NCBI GenBank assembly: GCA_949152475.1
Contig: OX424556.1
Location: 61,710,451 to 61,774,450 of the forward strand
DNA from: Terebella lapidaria
Lineage: Eukaryota > Annelida > Polychaeta > Terebellida > Terebellidae
Length of the DNA stretch: 64,000 nucleotides
Direction: 5' to 3'
The position numbers and the translations under genes were made by a program. Below, one piece after another: positions 20,961-33,954 of the stretch. Positions within the stretch are counted from its first letter, which is position 1. Each line of letters begins with the position of its first letter. The notes beneath the pieces were generated by a model. That model was not told where the DNA came from, did no database searches, and saw only the letters and a list, made by a program, of their open reading frames with translations.

Positions 20961-21610
20961 CTTTTTTTAGGAAGAGCAGCTGTTCCTCTATGATGGATTT
21001 TTTTTTATTTTGGAGATTATTCCGTTGTGTACATTTAGAGCCACTTAGAGCCAGAGCAGGCCATTCAATTGGGACTAAATAGGAGGGCCTGGGGATGATT
21101 GGAAAAAATATGACACCCATGTATGTACCTAATCATGGTTACTGTAATAAAATTGTTAGCGATAATAACCCCAGGACACCTGGGTTCTTCCTTTTATTTT
21201 TTTGCACGTCACCGTTTCATCATTCCCTCCCGTTTTGATCTTCAGTGAAACCAGGCTTTCTTGCAATCATATGCACTCAAACTTTTGCATACACATTATA
21301 ATGATACAGAATGCTATTGCAAAAATGGAAGAACAAGTTGATACGGCAACATAATTGTTGCAAGTGGAGGTACTTCATTTTCCAGTAGGCCAAATTCAAT
21401 GACCGTGTGGCCACCCTCTTGTCAACTACAATTCCAGGAAGTAGTCCCGTGAGCCAGCCAGCCAAATAGCCCCCCCCCCCCTCTCCCCCATACGAGTGAT
21501 TGTCAAAGACGCCAGACCACAACCCAATGTCTGAAAGCTGACCCGAAATATTACAGGTTGTCTGCCCGGCGGTCCAATGTGTTTTCTTGCATAAATAAAG
21601 ATGTAAACAA

Positions 21611-22429
21611 TCTGATCACAATCGGCAATGGGGTACGTATGCCAATTGCAAATTCATTGAAGTCTTTCAGTAAAGACCCACGTTGCATTTAATGCTTCTG
21701 GGAAAACCTTCCATGCATAACAAAGTCAGTATTGTTGACAAATTTTAGTCGCCTTACTGGTCAGCACCGACCATGTCCTATGAATAACAATTAATTTTAG
21801 TCATGCATGATTAAACTGGAAATTGGAAGGCCTTTGTATGGCAACGTGGGCCTATTTACAGAAAGACAAACAATTTGTAGCTTTCGATAATATAATGTAC
21901 CCCATTACCGATGCACTTGAGAAATAGGATATATGCGGTTCGAGAGATTATTAGAACAATGAGGGCCAATGACGATGCCCACAACTCCCACCCCCACAAA
22001 TTATTCGCGACCGTTTATTTTCGTGAATCCAATAAAATTTTGAAATTTTTTGGACGCGAAACATTTTTGATGACAACCCACATTGTTGTTCAAGGAAAGA
22101 ATGATTGTTGTACGTGTAGATCTAAGACACGCCATACTGGTACTGATAGTAGAATGAATATTTGCTTGTATTTGTCACAACGACTAGATAAGGTACTTGC
22201 ATGTGTATTTAGTAGGAGGCCTACACATCAATCAGGGAACTGCTGCTAGAGTTGTGGGAGCTCATGCTTGTTATATTATAACTCATATTGAAAGCCTATT
22301 CACACAGGATTCCAATAAGATTTTTTCTCAAGTACTTTGTTGTAAGAAATAATTGTTCTGATAAAAATGTTTGAGACAGCCAAAACATGGAATTAAATGG
22401 CCATGAACATGGCCTGATCGCTAAAACGC
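21611..22429. other. no gene recognised
   Basis: AT-rich DNA with short chance ORFs, including 21911-22249, which resembles no family I know. Confidence 0.5.
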
Positions 22430-23842
22430 AGACATTAGTGGCAGCTTTACAGTAATGAGAGAGATATAAGCAATTTTTTCCTGTGACCTTGAAAATGAAT
22501 TCAAAGGTCAACTTGAAAGTCAGAAGAATATTCAGCATATATCATTTCCTTTATGTCCACACTCGACTGATTATCAAGTCATAAAGTCGGTCATAAACGA
22601 GATATTAGCCATTTTGTACTGTGACCTTTAACATAAGTCATAGGTCAATATCAAGGTCATGAAAATATTCAGCATACACCATTTCCTATTTGTTCACAAT
22701 TCATTGCTAAGCTGTAAATTCGATAATAAGCGAGACATTGGCCATTTTGTGCTATGACCTTGAAAATAGAATCAAACGGGTCATGAGAATATTCAGCATA
22801 TATCGTTTCCTATATGTGCACTATTATTTTCTAGGCTGTACAGTCGATAATAAGCTAGATATTGGCCATTTTGTCATGTGACCTTGAAAATGAGGTCAAA
22901 TTCAAGGTCGTGACAATATTCAGCATATATCGTTCACTATATGTTCACAATTGATTCCTAAGCTGTAAAGTCGATAATGAGCGAGATGTTAGCCATTTTG
23001 TCCTGTGACCTTGAAAATAAGTTCAAGGTCATGGTCAAGGTTAGTTCAAGGTCATGACAATATTCAGCTTATATCAATGTGTTCACAATTGATGCCTAAG
23101 CTGTAAAGTCGATAATGAGCGAGATTTTAGCCATTTTGTGCTCTGACCTTGAAAATGAGATCAAAGGTCAAATTCAAGGTCATCTGAATATTAGGACTAT
23201 ATCATTTCCTGTATGTCCACAATTGATTCCTAAATTGTAATGTCGATAATAAGCGAGATATTAGCCATTTTGTGCTTTGACCTTGAAAATGAGATCAAAG
23301 GTCAAATTCAAGGTCATGACAATACTCAGCATATATCATTTCAATATGTCCAAAATTGATTCCTAGTCTCTGATCTCAATATTAAGTTAGATATTAGGCA
23401 TAATGTGTCCCATTATAAAGAATAGGAGAATTTAACCTGGGAAAGTCCCATTTAGGACCGGCTGACAAAATGAAAATGGCCGCCACACATAGACTGGTAC
23501 TTCAAGGGCAAGGAAACTTGTACACGCCACAGAGGTATATATGAGGGTGATCTTTTGAAACAAAAATCTTAAAACTATCTGAACATTTTTTGAAAAAATG
23601 GCTGCCAAAGTCAGAAATTGTCCGTTTTTCGTCGAAAATGGCCGCCATTTTGGAAACAATGCGAAAATAAAAAAACTAAAAAATACCCCTTTTTAAAAAT
23701 ATTTTAAGGCATTTTTTGCAAAATTTCAGAAAGATTTGACCGTAAACTTTCAAGATAAAAATGTGGACGGATAACAACACCAACAGATGACGGACGCAAC
23801 GTCATGCCAATAGGTTATCGGACCATAGGTCCGGTAACCTGA
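22430..23842 (+). mobile_element. pearl-like element P1 (left end not found)
   Basis: A run of about seven ~134-bp core repeats (TGTGACCTTGAAAATGAGRTC..., TTCCTATATGTYCAC...) is followed by the single-copy tail (AAAATGGCCGCCATTTTG), a degenerate GGAC microsatellite and the right end ATCGGACCATAGGTCCGG-TAACCTGA. No left terminus is recognisable. Confidence 0.75.
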
Positions 23843-24112
23843 CAACACCTAACAATATATGTTTATATTTTATATATTAGCCATTTTGTCCCATGACCGT
23901 GAAAATGACGTCACTGGTCAAATTCATGGTCACGAGAATATTCAGCATTTATCACTTCCGATATGTCCACAATTGATTGCTAAGCTGTAAAGTCAATAAT
24001 TAGCAATTTTTCCTGTGACCTTGAAAATAAAGTCATTTTATGCTCTGACTGACCTTGTAATTTGAATAATAGGTCAAATTCAAGGTCCTGACAATATTCA
24101 GCCTATATTATT
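23843..24112 (+). repeat. fragment of the 134-bp core repeat
   Basis: Two diverged core units following the right end of P1, ending at the dispersed repeat at 24115. Confidence 0.7.
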
Positions 24113-24114
24113 GT

Positions 24115-24245
24115 ATCCCCTTAACAAAGTTCGGCATATACTATGGATTTGCGATCGTCGCGCCGCCGCCGAGTCCGCAGACACTTTCTTGTGAACGCGC
24201 TACAGCTTGCAAATCTGAACCGATTTTGACAATATTTCATTTGGA
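24115..24245 (+). repeat. dispersed repeat (copy 2)
   Basis: Homologous to 20845-20960. Confidence 0.6.
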
Positions 24246-24639
24246 CATGTCCTATGGAGATATCACGACACCTGTTTAGCATGTTTAGTTTGCTCGCCAT
24301 AGCAACAAGAATGGCCGATTTTGTGACAAAATCAGCAATTTCAACACCCATTGATTGTGAACGCTCTAGGAGTTGTAATTTTACAGGAATCACTACAATC
24401 TTGAACAGACATGTTGAGCAATGCTCAGGCACGAAACCCATTGTTTTTCGGAAAGATTGAATAAATATTAATAAGTTTATGAGATAACTTATTACAACAA
24501 TGTGAAATATCCAGTTTGAGATCTATGATCATTCCATTTGGTTGATATCTGCAAACAAATCACACTGGACATGTGTACAAATTTACAGTTGATGGTTTTG
24601 TGTGAAGAAATTACTTTAACTGAATGAGTTAAGATAAAT

Positions 24640-25510
24640 TTGACTAGTTTATCATTAGTTTTATTAGTTAAGTTTATTACTGGCCACAGTTAGAATAGTT
24701 AGGCAAAGAAACAATTATTATTGAGCTCAACAAGGTAAAGGTTGTGTCCAGTACTGACTTTATGGCTGCAGTACCATTGATATTCGTGAATAAGTTAACA
24801 TTAATATTACTAGTTAAGTCTATTATTGAGCACAATATAAATATTTAAGGAATGGGACATTTATTATTGGGATCAATGAGGAAACAGTTGTGTCCAGTAG
24901 TGATTTTGCGGTGTAGTATCATTGATATTACTGAATAATTTAATATTAATTTGGCTAGATAAGTCTATTATTGAGCACAATAAAAATAGTTAAGGTGAGG
25001 AAGATTTATTATTGGGCACATATTATAAGTTAAATTATCACTTGTGGTGAAAGTTCGATCTGGCTCAGATTTCGTCATCTTAAAATACAGTTTTGGTAAA
25101 ATTTTACTTTGAATTTCAACTTGAAACCAAGTTTGGCACATATTTTGAGTTAAAATATAACTTTTGCAAGTTAAGTCTGTTATTGACCACAATGAAAATA
25201 ATCAAGACGAGGAAGATTTAATATTGAGCTTGAGTTTGGCACATTTGATGAAAACATTGATCTGGTTCCAATTTCGTCATCTTGAAATGCAGTTTTGGTA
25301 AACTTTTACTTTGAATTTCAACTTGAAAACAAATTTGCCACATTTTATGAGTTAAAATATAACTTATGGTGAAAAGTTCGATCTGGCTCCAATTTCGTCA
25401 TCTTAAAATGCAGTTTTGGTCAACTTTTGCTTTGAAAATCAACTTGAAACCAAGTTTGTCAAATATTCTGAAATGAAATATAACTTTTGATGAAAACTTT
25501 GATCTGGCTG
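24640..25510. repeat. two adjoining degenerate tandem arrays
   Basis: 24640-25020 holds about three ~150-170-bp units (GTTAAGTCTATTATTGAGCAC...). 25020-25510 holds about three to four ~130-bp units (TTCGATCTGGCTCCAATTTC...). Both are AT-rich and non-coding. Confidence 0.65.
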
Positions 25511-25513
25511 TAA

Positions 25514-25760
25514 TTAGGCATCCCGATTGAAAATCGGGAGGCCTTATGTTTTTGTCTGTTTTTTTTTTTTTTTTTTTTTTTTTTTTTCTTCCGCCGTTCG
25601 GTTTCCGGATCATAACTCTTGAACGCCTTAATCTATCTTTCCGAAATTTTCACAGCTCATCCGAAATACTTTGCTCCTAACCCCTATTGTTTTTCGTCGA
25701 GACCCGAAATCCAAGATGGCCGCCAGCGGCCATTTTGGAAAAAAAAATCGGGCGATTCCT
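25514..25760 (-). mobile_element. Helitron-like 3' terminus (minus orientation)
   Basis: Read on the minus strand, CCCGATT-TTC-AATCGGG (25538-25522) forms a 7-bp hairpin. It is followed after four bases by the terminal CTAA (25517-25514) and then a T. This is the hairpin-plus-CTRR ending of Helitrons. A long poly-T tract and GATGGCCGCCA motifs follow to the right. No helicase is present. Confidence 0.5.
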
Positions 25761-26630
25761 GTCAATGTCATAATTTGATTCAGGCAATTTCCAGGGGGAA
25801 AAAATTTTTTGGGTGTATTTTTTTTTGGACTTAGAATTTTTCCCTCGCCTGCCCCCATGCAGATGTAATACTGTGACTGAGCCATGCTACTGTATTCACT
25901 GACTGCAGCCTGCATGTCCCATGTGTCCAGCATGAGGCTAGGCTCTGCCCTCTCAGCCAGTGCAGTATATGAGAGCCCTGCTCAGTAATGCCTGTGATAA
26001 GGCAATACCCCCCCCCCCCTCTCCCTCCCCCACCTCCACTGTCAGCCAGTCTAATCTGCATATAAATGTAGCAATGTATCAGTGACTTGTATGCACTGCC
26101 CCTCTTCCCCCCCCCCCGCCCTCTCCTGTCCCCTCACCCCAGTTTACTATACTAACACCAACAAGTTGGAACAATGCCCTCCTTCCCTTTCTAAAGAAAA
26201 CAATAGGTGGTTATATAATGATGACCCAAACTGAAGATAACAGCTTTGAAGGTCTGCCTGGGCCTTGGTTGCCGGTCAATTGTTCATTGTATTCAGTTAA
26301 AACAGCACTGTGTTTATCTGGATGAAACTACATGCATTGTTTTGTTTTCTAGCTGTATTTCACATGCAGTGACCAAATTATCATTGTTTTACTTAGCCAG
26401 AACCCAGAATAATTTCCTTTTTGCTTGTATTATGAATGTCTGTCATGTCTGTACATTTAAAGACGACGGACAGTAAATTTTTTTTCTTGCACAAATATAC
26501 TGCTTATGTTCATATGATATGCTACGAAATAAATAAATGTACGAATTCCATCGATATAATGCGCGTCTGGCACGATCAAAATGCTGTTCACAGTGCCCCA
26601 GCCATGCCGTGTGTTTCAGGTAAAAGAATC

Positions 26631-27325
26631 GTGACGTCACGATAGGTCATTACGTTTTCCATACCGCTGTATAGATACCTGTACGTTTTCCGTTGCTGCT
26701 ATGATCACCGCGGTGAGGTCAAAGAATTTTCATGCGATGAGATGGCGTTCATTAAATATTTGCGACACACTCATTTTTGGGCAGAAGGATATGAAAATTT
26801 GCCACCATGTTCAGGAGAGTATATAGATGACACTGTTATGGTGAAATATATTGTTAACCTGAAAAATATGCACAGTCCATGCCCTAACATGGTCTCTAAT
26901 CGGAAAATATTTCAAGAGGGGTGATGAGTTATAACCCACAGGTAAATATGTGCTCATCAGAATTTTCTCAAAATTTGTCTGATTATCAAGTGTTATGTGT
27001 AGATTGAAATTGTTGAATAAAAATTGGGGGTCACCGCGTTGGATTTGTTGCAAAACACTTTCGAAAGAGTTTAGCTATCCTTCGAAATCCGCCATATTAT
27101 TAATTTCAAATTGAATTAACAGCCCCAGAAAAAAATCCATACGGTAAAAACTTATAAAATTTAGTATACATGTCCAGTGGATTGTACACATGTCAAAAAT
27201 GAAAAAAAAATTGGGGGTCACTGCGGCAGAATTTTCGCAATCTGCATTTGAATGTTGTATGTCGGACTAGGATCGTGCGCCCGTTTGCCACCAAAACGTC
27301 AGAGGTTTACCTATCGTGACGTCAC
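26631..27325. mobile_element. MITE-like element with CRE-bearing TIRs
   Basis: The ends GTGACGTCACGATAGGT (26631-26647) and its inverse (27309-27325) are perfect 17-bp TIRs containing the palindrome TGACGTCA. ATC flanks both sides as a possible 3-bp duplication. The interior is AT-rich; the 60-codon frame at 26742 has no known domain. Confidence 0.6.
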
Positions 27326-27658
27326 ATCATTCGCTGGAAGCTTCTTGAAGGGAGTCTCCACTACAGAGCGCCCACAGGGCAACAGGATGCATATTCATTG
27401 AAAATATTGTTGCTATCATTTATAACTCATACGACTCTATCATATATGGAAAAAATCCTGAATATTATTTTTTCACCGTCCGTCGCCTTTAATACCTATT
27501 GAGATTAAAACAAATATCTGATGGACATTTGTCTAGTGAGCAACTGCTATAATTTGAACTCTCACTCCCACCTGTGTTCAATAATCCTGGTATATGTATT
27601 ATAATAACAGTCAAGTTTCACCATTAGAAAAGAACAGAAAAATTGGGGGATGCCACAA

Positions 27659-27681
27659 AGCCTATAGGCTTTTATGTCTAG
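27659..27681 (+). mobile_element. Helitron-like 3' terminus
   Basis: AGCC-TATA-GGCT hairpin, seven bases, then CTAG followed by T. Confidence 0.4.
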
Positions 27682-27947
27682 TTTCGTTATCTTATCGAAC
27701 ATGTTGAAATGGAAATTCTTATGCACTGATTTCAATGGTGACCTTGAATTTGACCTTCAATAACCTTGAAAGGTCAATGCAGCACTCTTGGTGAAAAAAA
27801 AAAAACAGTTCTGGCTTAAACATGTTAAAATTTTACATTTCTTTGGTAATCAATTTTAGCCCTTGCTCCATCTAGTTTTTCATGCTTACATGTATCAGTG
27901 ATATTTGGGGCGACAGGGATGATGGGGCTACGGGGGATACACCCAAG

Positions 27948-27974
27948 CGGTCGTAGGCGACCGGAAGCATCTAG
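27948..27974 (+). mobile_element. Helitron-like 3' terminus
   Basis: CGGTCG-TAGG-CGACCG hairpin, seven bases, then CTAG (27971-27974). The following bases TTTCCTATGTGTTCA belong to the 134-bp core repeat, so this element appears inserted in a core unit. Confidence 0.5.
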
Positions 27975-28095
27975 TTTCCTATGTGTTCATAATTGATTCC
28001 TAAGCTGTCCGACGGCGTTCCATTGCAGCCTACTGTTGCAGTGTTTTGCTCCCTCGTCCCTGGGGACCTTTCGCCTCCCCCCGGGACAGCTTAAA

Positions 28096-30262
28096 GCAAG
28101 AATGAATGATAAAGAGAAAGGGAATAAGACAGTGGATGGGAATGGGAAAGGTAGTATGGCGGAGATCAGGGACGGCCGGATGACCTCGCGGACACGAACC
28201 CGTCTGCGGAGGTAACTCTGGCGTCCGCAGCTCCGTCTACGAACGTAAGGCTCTGCGGGGCCGCAACTTCTGTTGCCGCCGAGGCCTGGCCTTGACGTAC
28301 TTGGCGCGGTGAGCGGAGCTGGAAACGGCTTCACTCCGCGCCAGCCCTTGTCCGGATGACCGCAACGGACGGCACTTTCTCGTGGGACATCTCCGCATGT
28401 CCGGAGCCGAGTGCCAGTCACCGCGGTTGGACCCGGACAGATGGACGACGTGTTCCGGCTGCCAAACCCGGCTGGGTGGACTCCCTCGAGAGCCCCCGGT
28501 TCGGATGCCGGGCGGTCCGTGCAGGGCGTGATGGATCAGCTCACCGACACCTTGGTTGAGCTGGCTCCATTGGGGCACTACGACCGCGCCCGGTCGCCTC
28601 ACCAGAGGCGATCAGATCGGCGGAACCGCTCGCCCTCCCCGAATACATTGAGCCTTTCGGGGCCAATATCGGAGAGGGAGCAGCGGCTGATAAGTATTGC
28701 GCTTGACCAGTACAAGCGGAATCAGCCTGCAGCATTGAGCGTGGATCCGACGATCCCTTACAGTCCGGGGATGACTGGGCCAGTGGCCCCTCCTCCAGTC
28801 CTACCAAGTCCGCAGGCGCCAGTGGTCTCCGCAATGGGATCCGCGCCTGCTCCGCGACTTGGAGGCACCACGCTGGCTACCGCTTCGACCGTTCCTACGG
28901 CCGGAGTGTCCGCCGCGTGGTCAGCTTATCCTGGCAATCAGGGTGTGTCGGGCATGCAGTGGCAACCGGCGGCTTCGGCCCCTAGCTACGTCAGTCATGC
29001 CGCCCCGTCTGGAACCTACCCAGCAGGATCGACGGGAGTCCCGACCGCACCAAGTCAGGCTGGGCAATTTGTGGGTATGTACCCGGCGGCGAGCGTGAGC
29101 TTCCCAGCCAGAGGAACTCTGGCTGGTCCGTTCACCCTGCCGGACCATCTGGAATCTAGAGTTCCGAAGGAGTTGCCGTTCGGGCTCTGTAATGCACTAG
29201 CCGTCTTACACTGCCGACCCCGGAGCTGGATCCACCAACCGGGCGCGCTCGCCGCACGACCGGAGGCCAGACCAAACGTCTTGGCGGAAGAAGTTCAACG
29301 GGGATAACGCCGATCTGGAGGACTACTTACTCCAGGTATGGCGGACGGCGGTGTACGAAGGATGGACCCAGGAAGAGGCTGGGCACATCCTCTCGGGGAG
29401 TCTAGAATGAAAGGCCCTCCGAATCTTGCAATGTCTGCCGGTGGCGACAGCAACCTTCGGCGAGGTTGCCCAGCAACTACGTCTGCTGTTTACGCCGACG
29501 ACAAACAGGCGGATGTTTGAACGGGAGTTCAAAGCGCGGATCCGCCTACCGACTGAGTCCGTGACTGAGTACACTTTTATTTGCGCGTACTCGACCGGAG
29601 AGCTTATCCGGACATGGAAGCCAGTCAGTTTGAGCCGATGCTAATCGACGGCCAGCCTTACCACATATCGTATGGGCTGGCCACGCACGGTCGATGAAAA
29701 AACGGTCGATGGAAGAGGCGATTAACTCTGCCCTTGCAATAGAGGTAGCTGTCCGTCCCAGACAGATGCCCCGGCTTCGGCCCCGGCTGCTCCGTTGCAA
29801 GCGGCGACGCCTGCTCCAGTCAATGCGTCGCAGATGGCTCCGTGGCCTGCCCCTGCTCCCCGGGAACTAGCTGTGGAGCCCGACCCTCCGTGGGTTGGTA
29901 CACCGGCACCCTCCACAGGGATGCCTGTGCAAGCGGGACCGGCTCTCGCGTCGTGCTCGTCCTCGGAGGAGTACGACTTAGAGGAATATGATTTCTCTGC
30001 GGCGCAGATGATTGCGCACTGCGCAGGAATCGAAGCTCCGGGACCCGCAGATTGTTGTGCGTTCACGTCCGGACCAGCTCAGAACCGTCCCTGCTACTTC
30101 TGCGAAAAACAGGCACACTTCTGGCTTAAGTGTCCGGAGTTACTGGAACGCTTGCGGGCACGCGAATATCATGGGAGTCTCCCTGATCCGCGCCAGAGGA
30201 ATTCCTCCTTTTGGTTCGGTCCTCCGGGACAACAGAACCGTCCTTCGTGTGAGGGAAACTGA
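28096..30262 (+). pseudogene. gag: E2 gag, broken
   Basis: Alignable with E1 Gag over most of its length but split by frameshifts and stops. The longest open pieces are 28411-29307 and 29795-30262. The capsid-domain piece lies near 29290-29640 in shifting frames. The last piece keeps an intact CCHC knuckle (RPCYFCEKQAHFWLKC) and the gag end GGGAAAC-TGA. At 29127-29201 a 75-bp stretch identical to pol (31177-31251) replaces gag sequence. Confidence 0.88.
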
Positions 30263-32829
30263 AACCGGACGTGGAGGTGACCAACACTACGTCCGGGGAC
30301 AGTTGTTCTGTGGCGTCCCCTCTACGGACAAGCCGGATGACTCTCAAGTAGGTATAACTTCTCCGGAAGTGGTCCTTGAGGATCCGTCTAGCTTGTCCGT
30401 GGCCGAGGCAGACAACGAGGACTCCATTGCCGAGCCCAGTGCTCCGGGTGATTGCGATCATCCTACGTGTGCACTGCTGGTACCTGCCCCTGTCTTTCGG
30501 ACGAGAGCCGGCCCAGTTCCTCGTAGACTCTGGCTCGGAGGTTACCCTCGTGGCCACGGGAACTTTTAAGCGCAAGCCAGTGCTCCGCGACATTGTATTG
30601 CGGGATCCCGGACGTTACACGCTCCACGGAGCGGGTAACAATAGCATCCCTATCCATGGTATCATCGATCTGCCTATCAGTCTTGGAGACAAGATCTACA
30701 TAACAGGCAATCGTTGCGGATATCAGGGCACCCGGGATCATTGGAATGATCCACCGGGTGATCGCCAATTTTAGTGCCGGCGAACTCCGGATGGGAGAGG
30801 ACACACACTTTCTCTTCCGCGCGGGTCCGGCCTGTTCATTCCAACTGCGGGCGGCGCGCACCACCATTGTGCCGCCTATGAGCGAGATGATCATTGAGGC
30901 AAGGCCACGGCGTCCGCGCATGCCCCTTGATGGTCGTCCGTGTATAGTGCAACCAGTGAGCAATTTTGCCCGAGGAATGGGATTCGTGCTGGGTGGCGCT
31001 CTGGTCAAGTCCGACACTCGCGCGATGCCTTTCCTCGTGGTGAATCCCACGGATGCTCCCGTTGTCCTGTGGCGCGGCTGTGTGGCAGGTACTGCTACGC
31101 TTGCGTCGTCTAGCCGGCTTATCCCTGACGACCCAGTATGTCGTGCTGCATGCGCGGCAGCGGTCGCCGGAGATGATCCGTTCACCCTGCCGGACCATCT
31201 GGAATCTAGAGTTCCGAAGGAGTTGCCGTTCGGGCTCTGTAATGCACTAGCGACGTTCGAGCGCCTGATGGAGATGGTCTTCAAAGAGTTCCTCTGGAAG
31301 CGATGTATGGTCTACATCGACGATGTTGTCGTGTATGGCCGGTCGTTCGAGGAAACCCTCACCAACCTCCAGATGGTGTTCCATCGCATCCGCGAAGCAG
31401 GCCTTAAATTGAAGCCTAGTCAGTGCGAACTTTTCGCGCAGGAGATCCTGTACTTGGGCTTCATGGTAACAGGCACCGGAGTTAGACCAGACCCTACAAA
31501 GATAGAGGCCATGCAGAAATGGCCTCGGCCTTGTAACCTGGCAGACGTGAGGTCCTTCTTGGGCTTCGCGAGTTACCACCCCCGGTTTATACGAGGCTTT
31601 GCGGAGATCGCGCGTCCCCTTACTATCCTCACGGAAAAGGGAGCCGATTTTGTCTGGCAAGCTGAGCAGGCTATCACCTTCTCTGAACTCCGGCAAGCTC
31701 TAGTAGCTGCCCCGGTGCTGCGGCACCCTCGTCCGGATTGTGAATTCATCCTGGACACTGACGCGAGTAACTTTGCACTCGGCGGTCCTCTCACAGATCA
31801 TGGATGGGCAAGAACGGGTAGTAGCTTATGCGAGTGTGGCTCTCAGCCGCTCTCAAATGAACTACTGTACCACTCACCGCGAGCTGCTCGCGGTGGTAAC
31901 CATGACCAAGCGCTTCCGGCACTATCTGTTGGGACGCCATTTCCGCCTGCGGACTGATCACAGCTCGCTGAGATGGCTCCTAAACTATAGTGAGGCCGAT
32001 GGCTTGGTGGCCCGGTGGCTCGTCAAACTCCAAGAGTATGACATGCAAATTGAACACCGCGCCGGAAAGTTGCACGGCAACACTGACGGACTGTCACGTC
32101 ATAAGTGCAAGAACCCTGACTGTGCCGGGATGACTCCATTCCAGCGTGTCGGGGATTCTTCCTCAGACTCGGAGTTGGACCTTCCGGGAAGACTGCAGGC
32201 CGCCGCCCCCTCTAACAACACAGGGCCCGAGCCACAGGAGGTCACCCTCGTGCGAGGACCCGCCGTTACCGGCGTTGGCGTCCCATATTTGAAGCGGAGG
32301 TGCGACTCAGCTCCAGAGAGTCTTCCTCGAGTTCGGCGGTGTACTCCTCGTGGGTACCCTCCGCGTCCTCGGGCGAGTCTGAGTACGAACGGTCCTTCCC
32401 CCTGTGGTGATGGCCGCTCGTGTGCAGTCGGATGAGGAGCCGAACTACTTGGGCGGCTACTCTCCGGCACAACTGGCTGCGAAGCAGAGAGCTGACAGTG
32501 CTCTGGCTCCGGTAATCAAAGCCCTTGAGGCCGGCCAGAAACCCTTCAAGGATGAGCGGAAAACCTACAGGGAGGAGACCCAGTCTCTCATCTCCCAGTG
32601 GGAAAGACTCTCCTTGAGGGATGGCCTCTTATACCGGCGCTATGAGCCACCGAGCCCACTGCCTCCCATTTGGCAGTTGGTGCTTCCGGCGGACGCCCTT
32701 GGTCCCGGGACAACCTCTTATATGGCCAGACTGAGGTTGGGATTTACGTCCGCTATGGGGGAAGCGCCTTCCCACGGGATTGGGGAACTGGCATATGGAT
32801 GCGGGGAATGTGTCCGGATGTGGGACTGA
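30258..32829 (+). pseudogene. pol: E2 pol, deleted and frameshifted
   Basis: The protease motif DSGSE survives in the frame 30376-30774. The frame 30746-31957 carries the protease end and an RT lacking about 0.5 kb around 31222. That gap removes the first catalytic Asp region, while YIDD (about 31316) remains. A frameshift near 31795 splits off RNase H (31740-32435). A junction near 32690 jumps from just before integrase to the 3' region, so integrase is absent. The codon matching E1's TGA is TGG here. Confidence 0.9.
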
Positions 32830-33023
32830 TGTCCGCGGCTCATCCGCGTGACTCGTCCGGCGCTCCGGTCGCTTCCGCATGACGCATCTCGGTGCATTGT
32901 CAACCGTGAGCCACTACTATAAGGTTGTTTATAGTAGGATATTATTTCTAACGGCAGGAAATCGTTTTACCATTATTTGTAATGGACCGGCTGTTAATTC
33001 CGCACGTGCGGACCAGCCGCGGC

Positions 33024-33034
33024 AAGAAGGGGGT
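33024..33034 (+). other. E2 internal polypurine tract
   Basis: AAGAAGGGGGT, identical to E1's internal tract and to both 3' PPTs. Confidence 0.5.
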
Positions 33035-33954
33035 CGTATTCTACGTGCGCTGCATACTTTGTGGTTTTTAATCCCTATCAATACCATCGGATAAGGTCGA
33101 TATGCTATCTTATGGTGCTTGTTTGGATCTGGACTCTGCTCGCAGGCAGTTCCGGACGAGCGCCGGCTATTGACTTCATCATGTTTGGGATTCTCTAGAT
33201 TGGGCGCCGGCATGAAGGGTTCGCCCCCTAACCATTGAGGTTATGGACATGCCGGCACTGCATCTAAATCTATTGGATCCACGCTCCGGTGGTCGTTGTA
33301 TGGGCTCTGGGCTTGACCGTAGCATTGCTCTGTGGCTTTACTGTACGTTGGGGTTGCTAGTGGGCGCGTCATGAACGCCCACAGGGCGCCCAATCGTCTA
33401 TGGAGCTACTATGGACATGCTCGATCGCTCTGTAAGCCTACCAGCGGCTATGGGGAGTGTTTATATTTATTCATCCATCTCATGTTATTATTTACTGAGT
33501 GTATTGTATAAACCACAAGTATGCGTGCACTTGTGGAAACGCTATTCTTTCTCATCTGATCATACATTGAGATAAGTTTAGTGATATATCTTTTTCCTGG
33601 TGCAATAGAGAGCGAGAAATCGGGAGATTTTTCTTTTCGTTAGAGGGGTATAGGAGATTGTGTGCTGTGTATCAGAAGCTAGTTTGCCGTGATCTATGAA
33701 AAGCAAGCAAACGGTGGGGAATTTATTTTCATTACTGTTTGAGTGGTGGTAAATGTATTTTATCGCTGCTGATAGGTGGACATAATCGTAACATCCACAA
33801 GTAGATCCACTTCTGATACATTGTATACAAAATCGTAATTCGTTTGTTGGCCTGTATCGATCGATGCTAAATAAATAGACGTTTCCACTGAGACGCGTTA
33901 TACTGCTGTACGTGCAGAATAACTGCCAGCCTCAATGCTGTAAAAACATTGTAA

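Larger units (their letters stand above)
19669..21610 (+). other. 3' region of the KCTD gene
   Basis: Likely 3' UTR and downstream sequence. Candidate AATAAA signals occur near 21148 and 21595. A TA-flanked MITE (19921-20211) and a dispersed repeat (20845-20960) lie inside it, so part of the transcript end may be transposon-derived. Confidence 0.45.

Noticed and set aside
22430-23842. Autonomous Helitron
   Set aside because: No Rep or helicase frame anywhere in the window; only short non-autonomous elements are present.
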